The notes below the pieces were generated by a model. It searched no databases, was not told the DNA's origin, and saw only the letters and a program-made list of their open reading frames with translations. This document shows, in pieces, positions 1 through 12,149 of a DNA stretch of 64,000 bases; the first letter of the stretch is position 1; each line of letters opens with the position of its first letter. Source of the stretch: Tiliqua scincoides (Eukaryota > Chordata > Lepidosauria > Squamata > Scincidae); contig NC_089829.1 in the NCBI RefSeq assembly GCF_035046505.1, forward strand, positions 27,915,109 to 27,979,108. Reading direction: 5' to 3'. The position numbers were made by a program, and so were the translations under genes.

Positions 1-1160
1 ACAAACACAGGAAGAATAAATTAGAGACAGTCATGACTTGGCTCACACCTTTCTATTGGCTCTACCAGCCAAGCATGGAGAAATTTGCAATCTGAGCCGT
101 TGCAAGTGGTCACTTTGATTATTTGCAAAAACTGGAACCGGTTCAAGCAGGCCTGCATTTGTCTTGCAAGCATTCAAAAAGGAGTCTTGGCTTTTTTTCA
201 GCAGCCCTGATCTAATGTCTGTGACATCTCTATTTATTAAGAGTGAAACAGCTAAACAACAAATATCCAGGTATCGTAAAGAACAAGCAATTGACTCACT
301 GAAACTCGCATCAAGAATTCTGGTGCTCTCCCCCAGCTCCTTTCAGAAATCTTCAATGCTCGTTGTTCTAACTGACTCACACTGTGACTGTAATTATTTC
401 AAAGTCCCTGCACAAGACTCCTACTAAAAGCTATATATATCCCAAGGTTAGGTGGTGCTTGCAATGCCAGGAAAGAACAAAAAGTTTCCAAATGACAACC
501 CTGGAGCATAACACCAGATAACAGGAAGCACTCCATAATATTTTATTCAAAAGGGAACATATTTCCATTTTTTTTTTTTTTTTTTTTTGTAGATGCTAAT
601 TGTTGGGAACACTGTCAGATGGTTGGGCAAATTGAAACTGACAACATCAACCTGTTCCATCCATTTAAAGTCGCTCCAGGATCGTAAAGGACCTTGTCAG
701 CCAAGAAATGCTGGTTATCCCCAACGGTGACACCACCTTGCCTCGTATTAATGACTGGCTTCACAAATGTACAGATTTCTTTAACACATTCAATCCCTTC
801 CTATTACTCAGTGGCAGCTCAGGAAGAATGTTGGAAGATTGCAGAGGTTTCTGAACAAAACAGCACTGCAGCAATTTTGCCAAAGAGAATGGATGAATAC
901 AAATTAACAAGGAGCCAGAGATTCAATCAGAACATAGATTTGGGATCAGAGACGAGTGAAACTACCGTAGAACCTTTACTAACCCTTACCAACCCTGGGA
1001 TCTTATATTTTCCAGGCTCACCAGAGCCCATGAGAGGGGGATGTGGGGGATACATTGTACCTGGGGCCAGGGTCAAAGAGGGGGCCCAGGAAGGAACTGG
1101 AAATTTCCTTGGATCTCAGAAAATGTTTGCATATATTGTGTGAAGACTAGCATTCACATT
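1..1160. other. Intergenic, no gene seen
   Basis: No exon-like or repeat structure that I can name. The open frames here are short, lack family resemblance and have no splice context. A 21-nt T run lies at 568-588, possibly the tail of an unrecognised retrocopy on the - strand. Confidence 0.5.
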
Positions 1161-1168
1161 TTGTGCAA

Positions 1169-1502
1169 GGGAGGGTTTTCAACCAGCGGCTACCACTGGT
1201 GGTACGCCAGGTGGTGTTGGGTGGTACGCACAGCACCTACTGTCTGACAGTGAGACTACGATGGGATCTTCCAATGGTGATAGGAAGCTTGAGCCAGCGG
1301 GTAGAGCTCTCGCGCAGCTTTCAAGTGCAAGAAAAAGTTCTCCCACTCGCCCTGAGCCTCTTATTGCTCCTGGAAGCTCGCATCATGGTCTCCGAACCCA
1401 GAAGTAACTGGTAATGAACTTGTCACCAGTTTTTTCCCATGGTACCTCTGAGGACAGCATGGCGGCAAGTGGTACTTCAAGGGGGCAGTGTTGAGAAAAG
1501 CT
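1169..1502. mobile_element. Possible hAT-like MITE
   Basis: The left end contains GTTTTCAACC and the right end contains GTTGAGAAAAGC, which are imperfect inverted repeats of the CAG-GTTTTCAACC type seen in other hAT-like copies here. Flanking 8-bp target duplications are not convincing, so boundaries are approximate. Confidence 0.35.
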
Positions 1503-1509
1503 GGTGTAA

Positions 1510-2784
1510 GCCTACATCGTTTTATATATAGCATTATTCTATGCTATATAGCCTCAGAAGGCTTCCTACACGGTCTGCAATGCTGTGCGGACGTGGTACT
1601 CAAGGCATTTGCCCCCCTGCTCCCCTCCAGGCTTGCCACTGCCCAAGGTGCCTGAGAACCAGGCAGTGGGCTAGCATACACCATTGCTATATGTTCCCTG
1701 ACCCCTCCCGTTAATTCTTCAAATTGAATCTTGGGTCCCAGGCTGGTTTTCAGGTGGAGTTGGTGGGTAATAGTGACAACAGGATTTACAAAATGACTCT
1801 GGAGAAAGAAGAATTCAGCATGCAGCTGCAAATGTGTCCCGCGGACTCATTCAAGTTTCCGTTCAAGCTCATGATGCTCCTGCCAACAATCCTAGTTACT
1901 GTTAATTTATTTCTCATTAATGGTGAACACTGCATATTGAAAGAACCAGCAGCTGAAGCCAAGAACTTGCATAAAAATTAAGATTTTATAAGTTTGTTTT
2001 TTTTTAATGCCAGGTTGATTTTGCTCATTGAAGACTCACTGACAGCTTCCCATACTTGGTGTCAACAGTGGTGGAGATGTGGTCCCATTTTACTCCTGTC
2101 GCTTCCATTTTTGACTTTCCGCTTCTAATAAAAAATTGTACTGATTCAGTGTTAAACTGTCAAAGCTCCATCAGCACAAGGGGTAAATAATAATAGAAAA
2201 TGGCCACAGTCCAATGAAGGCTCCAGCACACTCAGATCCCCTAAAATTTGTGATGTTGCTGAAGTCTGTAATTGTTCAGAATACTAATTTCTCCTGCTCA
2301 TAACACTAACATCGTATTGAGTTGAGTACAGTTTCAAAAAGTAAAATGAGATTCTGTGCACACACAGTCAACTTTCAGCAAACAAGGCATCTGAAGCCAA
2401 CAGCTTTAATTTGGTAGTGTCAAGCGCCAGAAGGATTGGGGCAGGCTCAGGTTTGGTTTCAGTTCAGGCAGACTGGGAGGGTCAGGATTCTGGGGGCAAA
2501 AGATGTGATTTAAACCAGGCTCATGGCTAGGTTCTAGACCAGGAAGTCACACAAGCAAGTCTGTGTTGTGGCCTGGTGTTCTGTCAAATTCCCATTCCAA
2601 GTTTGTTCTAGAAAACTTATGCCCACTTTTAGCTAATTAGTTCCCCTGGCTCAAACACAACTGTACCCCAGCACCAACAGAAAGGTAACTAGTAGGTAGC
2701 TTGCCTGTGGGGCTGCAGGGTCTCTCCTCCCAGTCCTCAAAGCAGCAGCTCTTCTAGGCACAACAGCACCCCCATTCTCCATTC
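1510..2784. other. Intergenic, no gene seen
   Basis: Nothing recognisable on either strand. 1980-2400 is AT-rich and free of obvious repeats. 2400-2780 is GC-richer and may be an old unclassified repeat. Confidence 0.45.
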
Positions 2785-2945
2785 AGCTAGTTTGCCAGAC
2801 AGTCAGTTAGCCAGTTCATTAGTCAGTTACCTAGTCCATGCATCAATCCATCAGTTTGCTGTCCGTCCACCAGCCTGTCATTCTACCAGTTTGTTAGTTC
2901 ATCTGCCAGCTCGTTGGTTTGTCTGCCAGTCAATCAGTCAGTTTA
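2785..2945. repeat. Degenerate CAGT/CCAGTT-rich simple repeat
   Basis: Short blocks such as CAGTT, CCAGT and CATC recur irregularly across about 160 bases with no fixed period. This looks like a decayed tandem array or cryptic simple sequence. Confidence 0.5.
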
Positions 2946-3197
2946 GTTCTCTCTCCTTCCTTTCTCCAAGCTTTCCTCCTCCTGCTACCACAAACTTTCC
3001 CTGCTCCAGGAGCTGCTTATATCCTGTAATCACCTGGCTGCCTCTAGTGGCTGTGGCTATGAAGCACACCCACTGCTAAAAGCCTAGGTTTTAACCCCAT
3101 GCTTCCCGGGCCTGTCTGGGCAAGGGACCACTTTTGGCACCACTCTCTAACCCCCTGGGGGATCTTGCGCATTTCCACCTAGAGAATTTGCTTAGAC

Positions 3198-3423
3198 CAG
3201 TGATTTTCAACTGGTGTGCCATGGCACATTGGTGTGCCTCGAATGGTCTGCAGGTGTGCCACAGAAGCTGGGGGTGGGTCATTTATTAATAGGGCCATTA
3301 GGGGATGTGAGCCCCCTCCCCCACCAGCAGTGCTGTGTGCCTTATCAATTGTCAAAAAATGGATACTAAACATTTTAGCGTCTCATCAGTGTGCTGTGAG
3401 ATAGAAAAGGTTGAAAATTGCTG
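3198..3423. mobile_element. Non-autonomous hAT-like MITE with target duplication
   Basis: The element starts CAGTGATTTTCAAC and ends GTTGAAAATTGCTG, giving 14-bp terminal inverted repeats. It is flanked by GCTTAGAC (3190-3197) and GCTTAGAG (3424-3431), an 8-bp duplication with one mismatch. Eight-base duplications and CAG-type ends are typical of hAT transposons. It has no coding capacity. The same family recurs at 28875-29107 and probably at 39457-39761. Confidence 0.85.
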
Positions 3424-3430
3424 GCTTAGA

Positions 3431-3517
3431 GCCCAATCCTAGGCATGTCTACTCAGAAGTAAGTCCCATTCGAGTCAATGGGGCTTACTCCCAGGAAAGT
3501 GTGAATAGGATTGGGCT
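3431..3517. mobile_element. Short palindromic MITE (CAATCCTA ends)
   Basis: About 87 bp that folds back on itself. It starts GCCCAATCCTA, ends TAGGATTGGGC, and has CTCAGAAGTAAGTCCCATT facing AATGGGGCTTACTCCCAGG across a tiny spacer. At least eight copies lie in this window. It abuts the target duplication of the hAT-like copy at 3198-3423. Confidence 0.8.
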
Positions 3518-4138
3518 GTTGGACTGACAATTCAGGCCAGGAGTAATTGCTTTTTAGAGATGATGCAAGAATTCTGCTGGGGAGCTCAAGATATTCAATT
3601 CCACTTCCTTTGTGTTAGTTTGCAGAACTGGGACAGTCACAGTGTGAATGTCTGCAAACAAATCAACCACTCACACAGTTCTTTTTCATCTGATCCATAT
3701 TCGAGCCTTTTATTCGATCCATTTATTTGAGCCACCACCACTACCCCATTAATTCTTTGGGTCCAGTTCCAACTCTGGCCATTATATGGGTGTGCAATTG
3801 AGATCAGATTGAAAGTTCTGTGACTGGGAACGTTATGCAAGGCACCCATGCCCTGCTGCCAGAGTCCCCAGGTGCAGACCACTGGCATGTGTAGGTGATT
3901 TATTAAAGTATTTAAATTAAATCAAGCCTTTTTGCTCAGTAAGACTTTCACTGATTGCTGTGAACTATGTAACTGGGTAACCCTTTTCTTTGGTGAGAAA
4001 GAACTGGTTTCTTTGGTTTCTTTGGTTAGTTCAGACTGCCTTGGTTTTCCTGCAAAGATTTTACGTACTTGTTGTCCACCATCTAGATATGTCTCTTTCC
4101 CCTAGGAAAGTTTTTGGGTGGTTGGTGGGAAAGGCTGA
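3518..4138. other. Intergenic, no gene seen
   Basis: No exon or named repeat recognised. The longest open frame (3637-3888, minus) has no family resemblance. Confidence 0.45.
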
Positions 4139-4617
4139 GGGCCCAATTCTAAAGACCCGTAGCACCAACGTTAAGCTCCAGTGCTGGCTCTGGGCATCAT
4201 AAACGTGCCGTAAAGCATTTGTGGCACCCTTGGAGAAAGGAGCACTGGATAAGTGTCAACACCAGTTAGTAAGTAGCACCACTGGCTATCAGTGCTGGCT
4301 TTTGGGATGGGGGGTACTGTGGTGGAGGGAGGGCACGGTGGGGGAGGAACTGGCCCAGAGGGCCTCCTCTGCCACATCCTATACTCCGTGTTGGACTGAA
4401 AAGCACAACATGGAGGTTCTCAAGTCTGTACCATCAAAATAAACAGCACAGACATGAGAAGCCTCATTGCGGGACCAGAGGATTTCCTCGGGGAAGGGGA
4501 CAAAAGTCCCCTTCCCCTGAGAAGTCTGGTGGCTTCCCCATGCCCACAGGATACAGCAGTCGCCATTTTAGCACCACTGTACCTCTGGGCGCTGAGAACC
4601 ATAGGGTCGGGCTGCCC
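4139..4617. mobile_element. About 480-bp MITE, CAATCCTA-end group
   Basis: The left end GGGCCCAATTCTA faces the right end TAGGGTCGGGCTGCCC as imperfect inverted repeats. It contains the internal block with CAAAAGTCCCCTTCCCC and 'gcattgcgggac' that is shared with copies at 8890-9441, 12384-12930, 19485-19993 and 21908-22482. No coding potential. Confidence 0.6.
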
Positions 4618-4966
4618 AACTCTGCTGTGATTGATGCTGGGAATTACAGAATTATCAGGGGAAATATAACCAGGCCCTTACACAAATCAATGTGAGGACC
4701 TATGTACCACCTTTACGAATTGGGACATACTCTTGGACAAGTTTTGTTGTTTTTCTGACACTGGCTGAGAAATTTCATAATTCCTGGATCAGTTCCAAAG
4801 AGAGTTGAGAAGAATTTACCCATGGTAAAATGAAATCACTGGACTTCTACACAGTTAACTCTGCAGTGGTTTGTGATCAAAATTCGCCATTCCTTCCTCT
4901 CTGTTCCTTTGGCAGTAATATTTACTTTCTTTTTTTGACTATGCAAGCTATATTCCTTCTTTTAAA

Positions 4967-5049
<83 letters not shown>

Positions 5050-6083
5050 CCTCTTTTAAAAAGTTTTAGAAGTTATATTCTGGATCTCACCAGATTGCAG
5101 TGGAATCTTGAAAACTTGTGGGCAAGTGCATGCATGCGTGTGTGTATGTGGTTTATCTAAACATGATAAAAATATCCCAGTACAGGAAATATAGCTAGAT
5201 GCTCCCAGGTGAAACAGCTAAATTCAAAAGCCACCACACTTATCCTTAAAGTTTTTCAACTTTTGATGATGACAGCCACAGTTCATAGATGATTTTTCAG
5301 AAACAAGAGCACACACTTTCTAAACACAGCAGTTCCTTTCCCCCCTATGCTCTCATGCCTAATTTGAAACAGGTAGTCTTGTTCCATTAATAAGAATAAT
5401 AGCAGAGACAGCTCCCGGGACTCGTGAGCGGACACAAGAGCGCAACCTCTAGCAATTACAGCAGGATACTTGAATCAATTAGGACTGTCCCCTGACAGTC
5501 GAAAGGCCAGAAGTGCCAGAGTTGGTTTGATGTTTTCTTTTTGGTCTCACATCATAATTAGTTTCTTTTGCAGCTTCTTCAAAGCTTCCCTGGCCTTATT
5601 ATACATCACTTTGCAACGGTTTTCAAACAGGCGACAGCGTTTTCCTAATGATGTCACCTGACGCAAAAAACACCACCATGGGTCTTTGTTCATAGATGTC
5701 CGGCTTATGCTGCAGTTTTCTCCCTTTGAACATGAAGAACTGTGAAGTGTATCTACATTCCCAAAGTTCTAAGGGTTACAATTGGTGAAACACACCCACC
5801 CTAGCTGTGCTAAAAAGTGGCAGCTGAAATGCATTTCATTACAGCTGCACGGCTTCTAATAACTTACCTGATGGTTGCTATTAGGTGAAGAGGGACTGAC
5901 CAGAAGTAAAAGAGAACAAGGCTCCAATATTTTCATTAAATTAATAATGTGGCACATTAGCTGTTGGATGTAACCTCCTCAATCCACCTATCTGCTCCCA
6001 CTGCTCTTCCACATACCTCTCTGTGCATTCCAAAGGAAGAGGATAACGGAGTGGAAAAAGGGTGGAGGGGAGAAGAGGTGAGC
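4618..6083. other. Intergenic with a TA microsatellite
   Basis: Apart from the (TA)n tract at 4971-5047, nothing is recognised. 5400-5700 and 5700-5960 hold no convincing exon. Confidence 0.45.
4971..5047. repeat. (TA)n microsatellite
   Basis: About 38 uninterrupted TA units. It is long enough to be highly polymorphic. Confidence 0.95.
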
Positions 6084-6199
6084 GCTAGAGTGGAAGTGTG
6101 AAGGAGAAGAGAGTAGTGGGCTAGAGTGGAAGTGTGGAGGAGAGGAAAGTGGTGGGCTAGAGTGGAAGTGTGGAGGAGTGGAGAATGGTGGGCTAGAGT
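6084..6199. repeat. 36-bp minisatellite, about 3.2 copies
   Basis: Three tandem 36-bp units, each starting GCTAGAGTGGAAGTGTG, plus a partial fourth. The period is a multiple of three, so an open frame on the - strand shows a repeating LAHHFPLLHTST-like peptide, but I see no gene around it. Confidence 0.9.
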
Positions 6200-6427
6200 A
6201 CCTCTGCTATTGTAGCTTACTATTCTTCTCTTGTCCATACTTCCTCTTCCTCTGCATAACCTTCTGTGCTGATGAGGAGGAGGCAGTCACCTAATTATTA
6301 CGAAAAATAATACATAAAGTGATGAAGCAACAGACTTGCTTGGATTAGGGTATGCACAAATTTTTCTTCATAGATTCTCTATGATAGAACGGTGGCATGA
6401 GAAGCAGCAACTGAGCAGGTGCATTGG

Positions 6428-6530
6428 GGAAAGGGTAGTGATAGAGCTCAGTGATACAGCACATGTTCTGTTTTGCATGAAGAAAGGTCAAGATACAGTC
6501 TTCAGTTAAAAGGATCCCAAGAAGCAGGGA
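6428..6530 (+). mobile_element. tRNA-derived SINE fragment, diverged
   Basis: Contains a box-A-like GAGCTCAGTGATACAGCAC followed by TTTTGCATGAAGAAAGGTC. This is the same order as the better preserved copies at 13750-13919 and 20266-20440. The 3' half is lost. Confidence 0.55.
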
Positions 6531-6557
6531 TGGACAGGAACCCCATGAGAAATGGTG

Positions 6558-7109
6558 AGCACGATCCTGACTCTGACCTTGGCTGGTGCAGGTTCCCTGC
6601 ACCGACTCAGGAATGTTGCGAACTTGCCATAAAGTATGTTTGTGACTCAAGCTGACATGCACCGACCTGCCAGTACCAGATCCAGACCTGGAGTGGGTAG
6701 ATTTGTGCCAATCCCAAGCACAGGGGGTGGGAGAAGGTGGTGATGGGGTATTTCGGGGGTGGGGAGAGGTGTTTTGGGTGAGGGTGGGTGGACTGGGAGG
6801 CAGATTGGGCCTGTGGGGGAGGTGCAGGCTGAATCCTAACCCCCACTTCTGGCAACACAGGCCAAATCCTAACCCCCACTCCTGGCCCAAACTGCACTAC
6901 ACAGGCTGCTCGAATTTGAGTAACTCCATAGGGATGGAATTGCTGATGCAGATCTGGGTAACTCCATTGGGATGGCTGGGGTGCAACACAGAGTAAGGGG
7001 GGAAATATTCCCTTAACCTGAGTTGCCCTCCAGCTGGCACCTCCCTTGCACTGGATACAGTGCAGGCCATTTAGCCTGCCTGTTCCAAGGCAAGCTAGGA
7101 TCGGGCTGT
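6558..7109. mobile_element. About 550-bp MITE, CAATCCTA-end group
   Basis: Starts GCACGATCCTGA and ends CTAGGATCGGGCTGTG, with inverted CGATCCT/AGGATCG ends. The middle is G-rich, as in the copies at 8890-9441 and 21908-22482. It is diverged, and internal boundaries are unclear. Confidence 0.5.
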
Positions 7110-7184
7110 GTGACTTATGTGTAATTTGGTTTCCCTTGAAAATTCTCAGATGAGAAATTATTACTTGCTTAGGACTGCCTTGTG

Positions 7185-7290
7185 AGTCTGTGGCAGAGAT
7201 GAGATCTGGACCCAGAACTTTCTAACGTTATCTCTCTCCTGTTTAGCTATTGTGCTATCCATTGCACCCCTACGCCATGTTGTAGCACTG
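7185..7290 (+). mobile_element. Possible CORE-SINE/MIR 3' fragment
   Basis: The order 'agatctggacccag', 'gtttagctattgtgctatccattgcaccc' (given in part) resembles the end of MIR-type SINEs. It is old and weak. Confidence 0.35.
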
Positions 7291-7331
7291 CCATTCTAAA
7301 TGCTGAAAGAGGAATCCTTGGAAGCATTAAA

Positions 7332-7368
7332 CAACACACACACACACACACACACGCACACACACACA
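7332..7368. repeat. (CA)n microsatellite
   Basis: About 18 CA units with one CG interruption. Confidence 0.9.
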
Positions 7369-8889
7369 AAACACTTTGTGTTGATTTCACAGGTTATCAA
7401 GACTCGCTGTTAAACAAAAATGGTTGCTCGTATATATCTTTCTGGGGGGAAAGTGTAGGACTTACACACTCTTTTTGACTTGCTGCTAAACCACAGCTGC
7501 CATGGGGAACAGAGGAAATTGTTTGGTCCTTTCATCTGCATATCACATTAAGTACATTTGATTTTTGCAAAATCACAGGCCTGAGATTGAGGCTCAGTGG
7601 GCTGGTTTTCTCTGAGCCATCAGACTGACTCTCACTTTGTCGGGCCTTTTGATTTCTTGAAAGCCTGGCGTTTGGGCTGATGTAATTTCTGTGTCCAGCT
7701 GTGAGAGGAATGCAGCATCCTTGTTACACCAGAAACGACTGCTAGCCTATGAGGACTATGTTCACTAAGTGACAGGAGACTCTTGCTACAGCTGGTACCT
7801 CTCCAATGGAGATAAATGACCAGGAACACTGAGCCTTGAAAGTGGGGCTCTGAACAAGTCTGCTAGCAACTGGGGGTGCAGTGCAACACATTATTGCCAG
7901 TCCCCACTTATAATCAACCTCCTAATGTCTTGGATGCTGGCATGTTTATCAGGCTGCAAGCAAAATGAGGCTGTCCTCAAACAAGGTAGTGGTTTTCTCA
8001 TAGTCAAGGAATGGCCTAAGTAAAAACATGTGCAAATTATTATTTATTTTTTTTATTGCCGAGCACACTCTTTACTGGCATTTACCCTGAAGCACCTTCT
8101 ATGCACCTGAAGGTCAGGGTGGGCTGATCCCCACCCAATCCTGGCAGGGTGGTCCCTCTCTCTTTCCATTCCAAAGAAGAAGAACAACTCAAAACATAAT
8201 TTGGGATTTTTAAACTGGCATTTTTCTCTCAGAATGCCCCTTGGAAGGATGGAATGCTATTTGCCAGGAATGGAGATGTCTGTCAGTCCAAAAAAAAACA
8301 ACACAAAAACCTGTGGGGTGCATTTTGCTTCCCACTCCCAAAAATCTTGCTCCCCCACACAAAATCTGTCAAATTTTCAAACGGTCTAATAAGTCCTAAT
8401 TAACCTTTGAAAGAAGAGGAATCAGAAGTTTATGAAAGGGAGAAAGTTGGCAATGTAGGTCTGACTCTCTTGGGAAAACCACTTTTGGAAAGATCATTTA
8501 TTGCAGTTTATATATGGTCTTCAGGTCATTTCCAAATGACCATTATGTTGTTATATCGAACCCATATCCTGGATGACCTGCCCTTTCTTTTGTGTTTTAC
8601 CATCTCGTTGCACCCAAATCGACAAGGTGACTGTTCTTAATTAGCATATAGACTTTGGTGGGATGGTTTACCCATCACTCCCATATCGATCCCTAGAAAC
8701 TGCCCCATATTTATTTAGGTTTTAATTGCAAAACAAGTCCCTACTGTAAACATGCATCTCTGGTTATTACAGTGCATTGATTTGGGTCTAATCTTCTAGC
8801 ACACTTTGCAATCCAATGCTTTTCATGTGGTAGATGCTATATTATTTCTGAGTGACTTACATCCAGGAAATGAATGAATGAATGAATGA
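7369..8889. other. Intergenic, no gene seen
   Basis: No exon or clear repeat recognised. Four GAAT/AATG units (8868-8892) form a short microsatellite just before the next MITE. Confidence 0.45.
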
Positions 8890-9441
8890 ATGGCATTGCA
8901 GCCTTGGGACCCTTTCCTGAATCTAGCACGCTGGGTCACCACCAGCACACAATGTCACAAACATAAGGCACGTGTGCAATACACGCCGCACGGCCAGTGC
9001 AGGCACTCGCTCAGCGTGAGCCAAACTGATCCAGCGCTGGGCAAAAGATGGACAACCATCACCTGGAGCTCTGGACGAGCACCAGATGGCAGAGAGGTCA
9101 GTGGGGCTGTGGGGGAGGCATTCCGGGGTGGGGGAAAAGATGTGCAGGGGGAGGGAGCGGGATGGGAGGGGGCGTGATCAATGGAGCTCAGCTCTGCCTG
9201 ATCTGAAGCCCACATCAGGCTTCCTGGCCGAACTCTGTACTCTTTTACTCTGTGCTGGCTTAACAGTCAGTACAGAGTCAAGTAGCCCTGTTGAGGGGTT
9301 ACTTTCCTTACCCGGGAGAAGGGTGCGAATGTCCCCTTCCCCTGAGGAGCTGGCGGCGGTTGCTCAGGATGCCATAGCAGCTGTTTTGGCGCTGAGGCAG
9401 CCCTGCATGCTGGGCAGCCCAGGATTGGGCTGTCAGTCTCC
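8890..9441. mobile_element. About 550-bp MITE, CAATCCTA-end group
   Basis: The right end is GCCCAGGATTGGGCTG. The internal block has 'gtagccctgttgaggggtt' and GTCCCCTTCCCCTGAGGAG, as in sister copies. The left end is poorly defined. The high GC of the middle produces long spurious open frames on both strands. Confidence 0.6.
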
Positions 9442-10269
9442 TAGCTGCAGTGTGGCAATAATAATGCTCCCCTTTCAGAGTTGTTGAAAGGAGTACAACC
9501 TGATTAAACAAGACCGTTTGATTTTCCTCCAGCAAAGATCAGTCATATATGTAGATATGGAGAATCTTATAACCTGTTGGATGCATTTAATCAAAGTGTT
9601 TTTTAACCACCACTTTCATCCTCATTACCTGCATTCTCACTGGAACATTTTCCCGTAAAACCTTGCATTTAAGATGAGTAAACAGAAACAATAACGCAAT
9701 TTAAAGAATAATGAGTATACGAGGGCCCAGGAATGATCAATGGTAAAGTATGTCTTTTTTTATTTGAGGTTAAATGGCTCATGAAATGGCAACTGCAAGA
9801 AATGATAGAGGCAAACATCAGCCATGCCAGCAATCTCCTAAATGCAATATTGATTTTAAAGATTAACAATATTTTCAAACCTTGTGGATGTCAAAATTTA
9901 GCCTGATGTCCAACTACCCAGCTATACAAGTAGAATAAAACCTCAAATTAACATCCAACTTGAAATAAATGCCCCTTTTGTTGTTGTCTAATCCTGTTTG
10001 AAGCTCCCATGAGTTCTGCTGTGCTCATCACCAATTCGCAGTCAATGTGCAAATAAACCCCAGGCTGGATTAGTGGATTCTGTTTCTCCCTTAGGAATTA
10101 AATTAATTTTCCCCCATTCGATATCCAAGCAGAGCCAGCGATCGCAAAAGAATGGAATGAAATGTAAGCTATTTTATTGGGGGATGGACCATCCTGTGCC
10201 TACAGTGGCTTGAATGCCTTGTTGTACTGGTGAAGGAGAAGACTTGTCCTGGATGGCAAGGGGCAGATC
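9442..10269. other. Intergenic, no gene seen
   Basis: AT-rich sequence with no recognised exon or repeat. Confidence 0.45.
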
Positions 10270-10640
10270 ACGACTTTCAAGCACCTGATGATTGCACAGT
10301 CCATCAGATGACTCCATCATTTCTGCCTTGCCATTTATTTTTGAAACTCCCTCCCAGAGCAGCTGCAACTTGCTTCCTCACTCTCTTCCTTCAAATCCCT
10401 TCTTGTAACCTGCTTTTTCTGTGGAAATATCTTAATTCCCATTGCCTGCTGTAACAAAACTGAAGCACGTGTAACCTACACCATCCTATATGATTTCCCT
10501 GCCTCCATCCTCCTTTTCTCCCTTGGTCGTCTCCCCTATATCTATCTACAGAGATTGTGAACTTTTGGGGGCAAGATCCTGGCTTTTCACTCTGCATAAA
10601 GAATCACATACATGGATGGTATTAATAGTTTGTCCACCTT
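10270..10640 (+). mobile_element. Possible L3/CR1-type LINE 3' remnant
   Basis: 10545-10600 reads 'acagagattgtgaactttt' then 'ggggcaagatcctggc', which resembles the AGATTGTAAGCTCTTTGGGGCAGG signature near the 3' end of old amniote L3/CR1 copies. The upstream part has CTCCCTCCCAGAGCAGC, also seen in similar form at 22530-22560. Confidence 0.35.
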
Positions 10641-11147
10641 ATTGGAAAAAAATGAATCTGCAGAAAACTGACATCACTTTTACACTGCATGTACCTCGCC
10701 TGGATTCTGGATTTTGTGATTCTTCAAATTGCAAAGTTCTGGTTGCTCCAAGCACTTACATACAAGAGATCAGGAGCCTGGATGTCTACGAAAACAGTTA
10801 CAAGTCTTTACAAAGTTGTAGCTGCAGAACTATCCAAGAAGGGTTTCCAGAAAGCTCAGTTATACTGACAGAAGGGTCAGAGATACAGGTGCATATGTTT
10901 GCCAGGGTTTACCAAGGATTACCATTTTTGGAGGGATACAAAGGAGAAATATAATGATTTTGCATGGACAAGATATTGTGGTATTAATGGTTTGCTAACA
11001 CAGCTGGGGAGCTAACCAAGCTAGGAGTCAGAATAAGGGAGAAGGAATTGGGCAGAAAATTATGTTGAACTAGCATCAGCTACAGAGAAAGGACAATGTT
11101 CTTTGTCAGGAACCTTGTGCTCCCACATGAACCTGAAGGCACTAGGT
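10641..11147. other. Intergenic, no gene seen
   Basis: A 154-codon open frame runs across 10490-10954 on the + strand but starts inside the old repeat and matches no family I know. 11140-11147 is the left target duplication of the next element. Confidence 0.4.
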
Positions 11148-11437
11148 TAGCGGTTCCCAAACTGTGAGTCCCAACCCACTGCTGGGTGAAGGCTAGTCAA
11201 AAATCAGATCACTGCTATTTGCCGTGCAGTTTGCAAGCATGTGTAAATATAGGGAGATAAATGTTTGAGCATCTTCTTTGGGTTATTATTTCCTGTAAAT
11301 AAATAAAAATATTATTTTTTTAACCATTTTTTAAAAAATCTTGTAAACCTAGGTGGATCAGAAAGTCTCGTTTTAAAAACGTTAAGTCTCGGTTTAAAAC
11401 CGTTAAGTCTTGGTTTAAAAACGTTAGGGAACCAAAG
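11148..11437. mobile_element. Non-autonomous hAT-like MITE with internal 21-bp repeats
   Basis: Left end TAGCGGTTCCCAAACTGTG and right end GTTAGGGAACCAAAG are inverted. The flanks CACTAGGT (11140-11147) and CACTAGGC (11438-11445) form an 8-bp duplication with one mismatch. Near the right end are three 21-bp tandem units, each with GTTTTAAAAACGTTAA or a close variant (about 11367-11429). Confidence 0.8.
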
Positions 11438-11839
11438 CACTAGGCTACACCCTACAACCACGAGGAGATTTGCTTTTGCTGACTTCACCCTGCCTTGCCA
11501 CCCCATTCACAAATATTTGAGAGCTGCAGCCCAAGAGCCACACAATGCCAAACTTCCCTCTGCCAGCTCTGTTTGCTTTGGTTATCAGGCACAGTAAGAT
11601 TAGATAGTGCTGTATATGAAAAAGGCAAATTTCATTCTTTGATTTTACCAACAAAAAAAAAGTATGTGTTGTGATTAGACCTGTCACCCAATTAAGGAAA
11701 TCTTAGCTAGTTAATTGTAGGAGTTGAAGTCAATTAATTAAAAATCAATTAAACCTTCATCGAAGTAAAAAAAATCAGAGCTCTGAAGCAAGTACAGGCG
11801 TATTTTGTTTTTAGATGAAGCACACATGTGATCTTTTAC

Positions 11840-11965
11840 TTATTTTATTTTAAAAGGTTTTGATCCTGCCGTTCCTAACTAAAATGGAAAGCCCAAGGCC
11901 ACTTACAAAATATAACAGATTATCCATCTCCTCAAAAAGTCTGACAATTAAAATAAAAACATCAA
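11840..11965. mobile_element. Unclassified interspersed repeat, 'poor box' type
   Basis: The order 'gatcctgccgttcctaact', 'cccaaggccacttacaaaat', 'aaaacatcaaaataccaaac' resembles a repeat beginning at 27247. It is probably a SINE or LINE end. Family not resolved. Confidence 0.4.
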
Positions 11966-12149
11966 AATACCAAACAACAAAACAAGCAAGCGAGAGCAGC
12001 AAAAGCAGTCAAGGGTCAGTACAATAATACTGGTTCAGAAACAAATGCAACCAATGGAAAACTTTCCAGATCAACTGGTTTTACATCTCTCCTAAACACC
12101 AGCCAGGAGGGGGTGGACTTGATTTCAACAGGTAGAGACCTTCACAAGT

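Noticed and set aside
6084-6199. CRISPR-like array
   Set aside because: Units are contiguous with no unique spacers, in vertebrate DNA. It is a minisatellite.
10490-10954. 154-codon open frame on the + strand
   Set aside because: It begins in an old repeat, resembles no family, and has no promoter or splice context.
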